Assembly: GCA_000621185.1 (NCBI GenBank)
Contig: JHYZ01000013.1
Span: 124,001 to 188,000 of the forward strand
DNA: 64,000 nucleotides
From: Franconibacter pulveris DSM 19144
GTDB taxonomy: Bacteria; Pseudomonadota; Gammaproteobacteria; Enterobacterales; Enterobacteriaceae
Direction of reading: 5' to 3'
Within the stretch, counting starts at the first letter, position 1, and every line of letters begins with the position of its first letter. A program made the position numbers and the translations under genes. Positions 57,089 to 64,000 of this stretch are shown piece after piece. The notes under the pieces are model-generated. The model had not been told where the DNA came from. It made no database searches and saw nothing but the letters and a program-made list of their open reading frames with translations.

Positions 57089-58069
57089 ATGTCTTCATTA
57101 ACATCATCCGGCGCAACCAAATCGCCGTTTAGCGTCGGCCGTATCTGGGATCAGTACGGCATGCTGGTGGTTTTCGCGGTGTTGTTTATCGCCTGCGCCA
57201 TCTTCGTTCCCAACTTCGCCACCTTCATTAATATGAAAGGGCTGGGCCTCGCCATCTCAATGTCCGGCATGGTGGCCTGCGGCATGCTTTTCTGCCTTGC
57301 CTCTGGCGACTTTGACCTGTCCGTCGCATCGGTTATCGCCTGCGCGGGCGTGACCACGGCGGTGGTCATCAACATGACTGAAAGCCTGTGGATTGGTGTT
57401 TTCGCAGGGCTAATGCTTGGCGTGGCGAGCGGCCTGGTGAACGGGTTTGTGATTGCGAAGCTAAAAATCAACGCGCTTATCACCACGCTCGCCACCATGC
57501 AGATAGTCCGCGGCCTGGCCTATATCATCTCCGACGGTAAAGCAGTCGGGATTGAAGACGAGAGCTTCTTCACCCTGGGCTACGCTAACTGGCTGGGGCT
57601 GCCCGCGCCAATCTGGCTGACGGTCGCCTGTCTGGTGCTGTTTGGCTTCTTGCTCAATAAAACCACCTTTGGCCGCAATACGCTGGCGATTGGCGGCAAC
57701 GAAGAGGCGGCGCGTCTCGCGGGCGTACCGGTCGTGCGCACCAAGATAATCATCTTTGTGCTCTCCGGTCTGGTCTCCGCAGCGGCGGGGATTATTCTCG
57801 CCTCGCGTATGACCAGCGGCCAGCCGATGACCTCTATCGGTTATGAGCTTATCGTCATCTCGGCATGCGTTCTGGGCGGCGTTTCGCTCAAAGGCGGCAT
57901 AGGAAAAATCTCGTATGTGGTGGCGGGGATATTAATTCTCGGCACCGTAGAAAACGCCATGAACCTGCTGAACATCTCCCCCTTCGCACAGTACGTGGTG
58001 CGCGGCCTCATCCTTCTCGCGGCGGTGATTTTCGACCGCTACAAACAGAAAGCAAAGCGCACGGTTTAA
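57089..58069 (+). CDS. araH: L-arabinose permease AraH
   Basis: Membrane subunit of AraFGH with about ten TM helices. I start at ATG 57089 (MSSLTSSG, 326 residues) because GAGAGGAG lies 5 bases before it; an in-frame ATG at 57068 would lie inside araG with no SD. A long hairpin without T tract follows at 58095-58122. Confidence 0.95.
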   Translation: MSSLTSSGATKSPFSVGRIWDQYGMLVVFAVLFIACAIFVPNFATFINMKGLGLAISMSGMVACGMLFCLASGDFDLSVASVIACAGVTTAVVINMTESLWIGVFAGLMLGVASGLVNGFVIAKLKINALITTLATMQIVRGLAYIISDGKAVGIEDESFFTLGYANWLGLPAPIWLTVACLVLFGFLLNKTTFGRNTLAIGGNEEAARLAGVPVVRTKIIIFVLSGLVSAAAGIILASRMTSGQPMTSIGYELIVISACVLGGVSLKGGIGKISYVVAGILILGTVENAMNLLNISPFAQYVVRGLILLAAVIFDRYKQKAKRTV

Positions 58070-58094
58070 CCGTTTTTTGACTGATATTCGTCCA

Positions 58095-58122
58095 CTTCGC
58101 CAGCCCTTTACGGCTGGCGAAG
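58095..58122 (+). terminator. Hairpin after araH
   Basis: CTTCGCCAGCC and GGCTGGCGAAG pair perfectly over a CTTTAC loop. The following bases are not T-rich, so termination by this alone is uncertain. Confidence 0.5.
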
Positions 58123-58217
58123 CTGTTGTCGAATGGCGACACTCGTCACACTGTCTATACTTACATGGCTAACGAACAACCCTGGATAACCGAAGCGGTT
58201 ATCCATTAAACCTGTAA

Positions 58218-60435
<2,218 letters not shown>

Positions 60436-60440
60436 ACCGA

Positions 60441-60477
60441 AAATTGCCTGCCTGTTCCATTCAGGCAGGCGATTTTT
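60441..60477. terminator. Bidirectional terminator between otsA and uspC
   Basis: GCCTGCCTG (60446-60454) pairs with CAGGCAGGC (60462-60470), flanked by A and T tracts. Confidence 0.92.
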
Positions 60478-60898
60478 ACTTGAGCGGCACTAATAAGACA
60501 TCCACTTTGCTGGCGGCGACAACCGTTTTTGCTGAGCAAAGGGCTTTCCCGAAAAAGGTTTGGTTATGATTACCGCATATAACCAGGTCAATATTCTCTT
60601 TGCGACAAATATCCAGAATATGATCGCTTAATTCTCCGGTGGCAATGTGCGAACCCGCGATAGGGTATTTCGCGCGAATCTTTATTTCCTCTAAAAAAGC
60701 CCTCGTCTCTTCTAAAACTAATTCCCGCAAATTTTCCAGCATAGGGGCGGCGAATTGATTATAAAGTTCCGGGTCTGCGGCGAGCGTAAGCAATGTGATA
60801 CGCCCCTGATAAGGCTGAACCAGCGAAACGGCCTTTTCAACCAGCAGATGACTTTCCGGCGTCACCGCAACCGCAACAAGAACATGGGCATAGCTCAT
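60476..60898 (-). CDS. uspC: Universal stress protein UspC
   Basis: UspA-family stress protein; in E. coli UspC supports motility and osmostress signalling through KdpD. The 140 residues start MSYAHVLVAVAVTPES and contain DLVICGNHNQTFFGKA, the degenerate nucleotide-binding loop of this subgroup. AAGGAG precedes the ATG. It is divergent from flhDC. Confidence 0.95.
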   Translation of the reverse strand: MSYAHVLVAVAVTPESHLLVEKAVSLVQPYQGRITLLTLAADPELYNQFAAPMLENLRELVLEETRAFLEEIKIRAKYPIAGSHIATGELSDHILDICRKENIDLVICGNHNQTFFGKALCSAKTVVAASKVDVLLVPLK

Positions 60899-61048
60899 GT
60901 TTATCTCCTTTTAAACAAGATGATAAAGCCACTCTTCGCTCTTACGCCTGATAAATCCCTTGCGCAAGCGTTACGTTTGAAAGAAGCGTGATAGGTCTCA
61001 TAAAAAAACTTTAAATATTCTTATGTATGGAATATGCAGGAGGTAAAT

Positions 61049-61096
61049 ATGTTAATGAAAAGTAACAATGATGACTATTTTATCGCAAAATTTTGA
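61049..61096 (+). CDS. Candidate 15-residue small protein
   Basis: MLMKSNNDDYFIAKF is preceded by GCAGGAGGTAAAT, one of the strongest SD sequences in the window, at ideal spacing. I do not recognise the peptide. It could be a real microprotein or a leader peptide. No clear terminator follows. Confidence 0.45.
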   Translation: MLMKSNNDDYFIAKF

Positions 61097-61403
61097 CAGT
61101 TTAGCGGCAGTAAAGTCATCAAAAAGCCTTTTTTTATGTTACAAGTAACTCCAGGCTAACTCATTGAAAATGATTAACTTATATTTAGAAGCTTAACAGA
61201 AGAGTCATGTTTCTAACATAGAACCATTGCAGGTTAGATGGTTGTAAAATAATTGCTGTCAGCAAGTATTACAGGCGTCACTATCTAAAACTTCATTGCA
61301 TTAATATTCGACTTAGGAAGCTTATTATGAGCTGACTTTGGTTGAATTTTGTCCAATTAAACACTGTCACTTATGCTTTCGTGTGATTTATAGATTGAAA
61401 TTA

Positions 61404-61419
61404 TGTGACGTACATCACA
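61404..61419 (+). promoter_or_regulatory. CRP site of flhDC
   Basis: TGTGA-CGTACA-TCACA has both half-sites perfect. Its centre is about 72 bases before the inferred start, the same spacing as the activating CRP site of E. coli flhDC. Confidence 0.93.
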
Positions 61420-61470
61420 TAATTCCTAAAATCTCGGCGCGACCACATTGTATGTGTTAGGGGTGACGAG

Positions 61471-61476
61471 TACAGT
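61471..61476 (+). promoter_or_regulatory. flhDC -10 box
   Basis: TACAGT lies correctly between the CRP site and the RcsAB box; transcription would start near 61484. No good -35 is present, fitting a CRP-dependent promoter. Confidence 0.65.
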
Positions 61477-61486
61477 TTGCGCGAAT

Positions 61487-61500
61487 TAGGAAAAATCTTA
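61487..61500 (+). promoter_or_regulatory. RcsAB box of flhDC
   Basis: TAGGAAAAATCTTA equals the RcsAB operator that I recall for E. coli flhDC and starts at about +4, where binding of RcsA-RcsB blocks transcription. Confidence 0.92.
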
Positions 61501-61703
61501 GGAATTTGTAAGCAAGTCTTAACCGCGTAAGGAAACGCTACAGGGAAGCAATAATTTAAACCGGCATAGTTAACCGGTCAGCACAGCGTACTACCCATTA
61601 TTTTTTACCATTACGGTTTTATTTTTTACCGGATCTTATCCGGCGACATCACGGGGTGCGGCAACGCCGCATTTAATAAAATTGGTTATTCGGGATGGGA
61701 AAA

Positions 61704-62054
61704 ATGCACGCATCCGAGTTGCTAAAACATATTTATGATATCAATCTGTCATATTTGTTACTGGCGCAAAGGCTGATCAGTCAGGATAAGGCTTCGGCTA
61801 TGTTTCGCTTAGGTATTAACGAACAGATGGCCAACACGCTTGTTGAATTGACGCTGCCGCAAATGGTGAAGCTGGCTGAAACTAACCAACTGGTTTGTCA
61901 GTTCCGCTTTAACGATCATCAAACAATCACTCGTCTGACGCAGGAGTCCCGCGTTGACGATCTGCAGCAGATCCACACCGGTATTCTGCTCTCCACGCGA
62001 CTGCTCAATGAAGTCGCCAGCGCTGATGATGCACCGAAGAAGAAAAGGGCATAA
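61704..62054 (+). CDS. flhD: Flagellar master regulator subunit FlhD
   Basis: With FlhC forms the D4C2 activator of class 2 flagellar promoters. From ATG 61704 ([20 protein letters not shown]) it has 116 residues, the length of E. coli FlhD. The ATG at 61695 would add MGK and was once used in E. coli annotation. The C-terminal 25 residues vary from E. coli. Confidence 0.96.
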   Translation: MHASELLKHIYDINLSYLLLAQRLISQDKASAMFRLGINEQMANTLVELTLPQMVKLAETNQLVCQFRFNDHQTITRLTQESRVDDLQQIHTGILLSTRLLNEVASADDAPKKKRA

Positions 62055-62056
62055 TC

Positions 62057-62635
62057 ATGAGCGAGAAAAGCATTGTTCAGGAAGCTCGTGATATTCAGCT
62101 GGCTATGGAGTTGATTACGCTTGGCGCGCGTTTGCAAATGCTCGAAAGCGAAACCCAGCTCAGCCGTGGCCGCCTGATTAAGCTTTACAAAGAGCTGAGA
62201 GGCAGCCCGCCGCCGAAAGGCATGCTGCCATTTTCCACCGACTGGTTTATGACCTGGGAACAGAATATCCACGCGTCGATGTTCTGCAACGCCTGGCAAT
62301 ACCTGCTGCGCACTGGGCTGTGCAGCGGCGTGGATGCGGTAATTAAAGCCTACCGCTTATACCTTGAACAGTGCCCGCAGCAGGAAGAGGGACCGCTGCT
62401 TGCCTTAACCCGCGCCTGGACGCTGGTGCGCTTTGTTGAAAGCGGCATGCTGGAATTGTCCCGTTGTAACTGCTGCGGCGGCAACTTTATCACCCATGCG
62501 CACCAGCCGGTTGGCAGCTTTGCGTGCAGCCTGTGCCAGCCGCCATCCCGCGCGGTAAAAAGACGTAAACTTTCCCGGGAAGCTGCCGATATTATTCCAC
62601 AACTGCTGGATGAACAGGTCGATCAGGCCGTCTAA
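62057..62635 (+). CDS. flhC: Flagellar master regulator subunit FlhC
   Basis: DNA-contacting, zinc-binding partner of FlhD. The 192 residues match E. coli, with four Cys ligands in CNCCGGNF and CSLCQPPS near the C-terminus. It follows flhD by 2 bases. The last 70 bases also contain a sigma-28 promoter (62566-62592). Confidence 0.97.
   Translation: MSEKSIVQEARDIQLAMELITLGARLQMLESETQLSRGRLIKLYKELRGSPPPKGMLPFSTDWFMTWEQNIHASMFCNAWQYLLRTGLCSGVDAVIKAYRLYLEQCPQQEEGPLLALTRAWTLVRFVESGMLELSRCNCCGGNFITHAHQPVGSFACSLCQPPSRAVKRRKLSREAADIIPQLLDEQVDQAV
62566..62592 (+). promoter_or_regulatory. Sigma-28 promoter inside flhC (motAB, MotR)
   Basis: TAAACTTT (62566-62573), 11 bases and GCCGATAT (62585-62592) match the sigma-28 consensus at 14 of 16 positions, within the last codons of flhC. 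Confidence 0.92.
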
Positions 62636-62689
62636 CCGGTTCGGTGTGGAAACTCACTCCAGCAGCGGCGATTTCGCCGCTGCTTTTTT
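62599..62689 (+). ncRNA. motR: MotR-type small RNA candidate
   Basis: The sigma-28 promoter in flhC and the strong terminator before motA delimit a transcript of about 90 nt. E. coli makes the small RNA MotR (about 95 nt) from exactly this arrangement. The start is inferred from the promoter. Sequence identity to MotR was not checked. Confidence 0.65.
62661..62689 (+). terminator. Terminator between flhC and motA
   Basis: AGCAGCGGCGA (62661-62671) pairs with TCGCCGCTGCT (62674-62684) and is followed by T residues. It ends flhDC and MotR transcripts; motA must be served by read-through. Confidence 0.93.
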
Positions 62690-62763
62690 ATATCCCCCGA
62701 TCCGCTAAACGCTCCCTTCTATCTGCGCATCCTCACTTTGGTCAACAGCAGAAGGATGATGTC

Positions 62764-63651
62764 GTGCTGATTTTATTAGGTTACCTGGTCATTCTGGGGA
62801 CCGTGTTCGGTGGTTATATGATGACCGGCGGTCACCTGGGGGCACTCTATCAACCCTCTGAGTTTATTATTATCGGTGGGGCTGGCATCGGTGCCTTTAT
62901 CGTCGGCAACAACGGGAAAGCCATCAAGGGTACGCTGAAGGCGCTGCCGCTGCTTTTCCGCCGTTCGAAATACACCAAAAGCCTGTATATGGATCTGATG
63001 GCGCTGCTTTATCGCCTGATGACCAAGTCTCGCCAACAGGGCATGTTTTCGCTTGAGCGCGATATAGAAAACCCGAAAGAGAGCGAAATTTTCGCCAGCT
63101 ATCCGCGCATTCTGGCGGATGCGATGATGCTCGATTTCATCACCGATTATCTGCGCCTCATCATCAGCGGCAACATGAATGCCTTCGAGATTGAAGCGCT
63201 GATGGACGAAGAGATAGAAACCCACGAGAGCGAAAGCGAAGTGCCGGCCAACAGTCTGGGGCTGATGGGCGACTCGTTGCCTGCTTTCGGCATCGTGGCC
63301 GCGGTAATGGGGGTTGTGCATGCGCTCGCGTCGGCGGATCGCCCGGCGGCAGAACTCGGCGCGCTGATTGCGCACGCGATGGTGGGGACCTTCCTTGGCA
63401 TCCTGCTCGCCTACGGGTTTGTTTCGCCGCTCGCCACCGTGCTGCGTCAGAAAAGCGCTGAAACCACCAAGATGATGCAGTGCGTAAAAGTCACGCTGCT
63501 TTCAAGCCTTAACGGCTACGCGCCGCCTATTGCCGTCGAGTTTGGCCGTAAAACGCTCTATTCCAGCGAACGTCCTTCGTTTACTGAACTGGATGAGCAT
63601 GTACGCGCGGCCAAAGGGGCTAACCAACAGAAAGCGACGGAAGATGCATGA
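62764..63651 (+). CDS. motA: Flagellar stator protein MotA
   Basis: Proton-channel stator subunit with four TM helices and a large cytoplasmic loop that pushes FliG. The GTG at 62764 lies 7 bases after AAGGA and gives 295 residues, the E. coli length. Conserved parts include the loop [20 protein letters not shown] and the channel helices around [17 protein letters not shown] and [12 protein letters not shown]. It overlaps motB by 4 bases. Confidence 0.97.
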   Translation: MLILLGYLVILGTVFGGYMMTGGHLGALYQPSEFIIIGGAGIGAFIVGNNGKAIKGTLKALPLLFRRSKYTKSLYMDLMALLYRLMTKSRQQGMFSLERDIENPKESEIFASYPRILADAMMLDFITDYLRLIISGNMNAFEIEALMDEEIETHESESEVPANSLGLMGDSLPAFGIVAAVMGVVHALASADRPAAELGALIAHAMVGTFLGILLAYGFVSPLATVLRQKSAETTKMMQCVKVTLLSSLNGYAPPIAVEFGRKTLYSSERPSFTELDEHVRAAKGANQQKATEDA

Positions 63652-64000
63652 AAAACCAGAATCACCCCATCATTGTCGTAAAAAAACGCAAGCATAAAGG
63701 GCACGGGGGCGGCTCGCACGGCTCCTGGAAAATCGCTTATGCCGATTTTATGACCGCGATGATGGCGTTTTTCCTGGTTATGTGGCTCATCTCCATTTCC
63801 AGCCCTAAAGAATTGACGCAAATAGCCGAATACTTTCGCACGCCGCTTTCCGCTGCGATCACGGGCGGGCACCGCATCGCCGACAGTGAAAGCCCGATTC
63901 CGGGCGGCGGGGATGATTACACCCAACAGCAGGGTGAAGTGAAAAAGCAGCCGAATATCGACGAGCTGAAAAAACGGATGGAGCAGAACCGGTTGAAAAA
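63648..64000 (+). CDS. motB: Flagellar stator protein MotB, 5' part (3' end outside window)
   Basis: Stator subunit with one TM helix and, in the missing part, the OmpA-like peptidoglycan anchor. The 117 visible codons include a basic N-terminus and the helix [19 protein letters not shown] with the proton-binding Asp33. The plug and linker region follows. Its ATG overlaps the motA stop (ATGA). Confidence 0.97.
   Translation, partial: MKNQNHPIIVVKKRKHKGHGGGSHGSWKIAYADFMTAMMAFFLVMWLISISSPKELTQIAEYFRTPLSAAITGGHRIADSESPIPGGGDDYTQQQGEVKKQPNIDELKKRMEQNRLK

Larger units (their letters stand above)
60899..61703 (+). promoter_or_regulatory. uspC-flhDC control region
   Basis: This long AT-rich gap holds the promoter and about 220-nt leader of flhDC on the right and the uspC promoter on the left. 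It also has a 15-codon reading frame with a strong SD at 61049. No insertion sequence is present, unlike in some E. coli K-12 strains. Confidence 0.8.

Noticed and set aside
62706-62732. TAAACGCT-N11-GCGCATCC just before motA as its sigma-28 promoter
   Set aside because: Only about half of the positions match; the element inside flhC (62566-62592) is far better and agrees with the known E. coli layout.

Overview
The window is a chromosomal segment of an enterobacterium. Gene order and protein sequences follow the Escherichia coli K-12 segment from dcm to motAB. Extra genes, such as the lysine methylase fliB, a CaiB/BaiF-type CoA-transferase and an RpiB/LacAB-type isomerase, together with the fairly GC-rich coding sequence, point to the Cronobacter / Franconibacter / Enterobacter side of the family. 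The genus is an inference, not proven here.

Left part (1-8180): the 3' end of dcm, then vsr, yedA, yedI, yodC, dgcQ and mpgP (yedP), the small RNA DsrA, yodD, dsrB and rcsA. DsrA is unmistakable from sequence and has its own promoter and terminator. rcsA carries an RcsAB box in its upstream region.

Flagellar block IIIb (8185-19402): fliRQPONMLKJIHGF on the minus strand and divergent fliE, covering the export gate, C-ring switch, hook-length control, export ATPase and MS ring. fliN carries a tandem duplication of an 18-residue N-terminal segment. Next to fliE lie a frameshifted integrase relic, at the place where E. coli has intG, and an AT-rich acyltransferase gene (19436-21660).

Middle (21664-33053): yedK, yedF, yedE, yedD and amyA, then filament genes fliTSD (minus strand) and fliC, fliB, fliA, fliZ (plus strand). 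Textbook sigma-28 promoters drive fliC and fliD back to back. amyA is preceded by a 15-bp perfect hairpin that holds its ribosome-binding site.

Right-middle (33142-43142): the cystine uptake and D-cysteine degradation cluster tcyJ-dcyD-tcyL-tcyN, a CoA-transferase-like gene, sdiA, yecF, uvrY-uvrC, pgsA and a Gly-Cys-Leu tRNA operon.

Accessory stretch (43453-54232): ftnA, a GGDEF/EAL protein, a YecR-like lipoprotein, a chemoreceptor with almost no periplasmic domain under a sigma-28 promoter, an RpiB/LacAB-type isomerase, a DHA2 exporter, the dual-function small gene azuC with two CRP sites, yecJ, a Dcu-type carrier, ftnB (apparently with an ATA start codon) and a cupin protein.

Right end (54507-64000): araFGH, otsBA, uspC, then the flagellar master operon flhDC with CRP site, -10 box and RcsAB box, and motA with the start of motB. 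Inside flhC sits a perfect sigma-28 promoter followed about 90 nt later by a terminator upstream of motA, the layout of the MotR small RNA.

The window joins the motility regulators (FlhDC, FliA, FliZ), their envelope-stress repressor partner RcsA, stress and quorum regulators (DsrA, SdiA, UvrY) and c-di-GMP enzymes. I found no CRISPR array, rRNA, intact prophage or intact insertion sequence.
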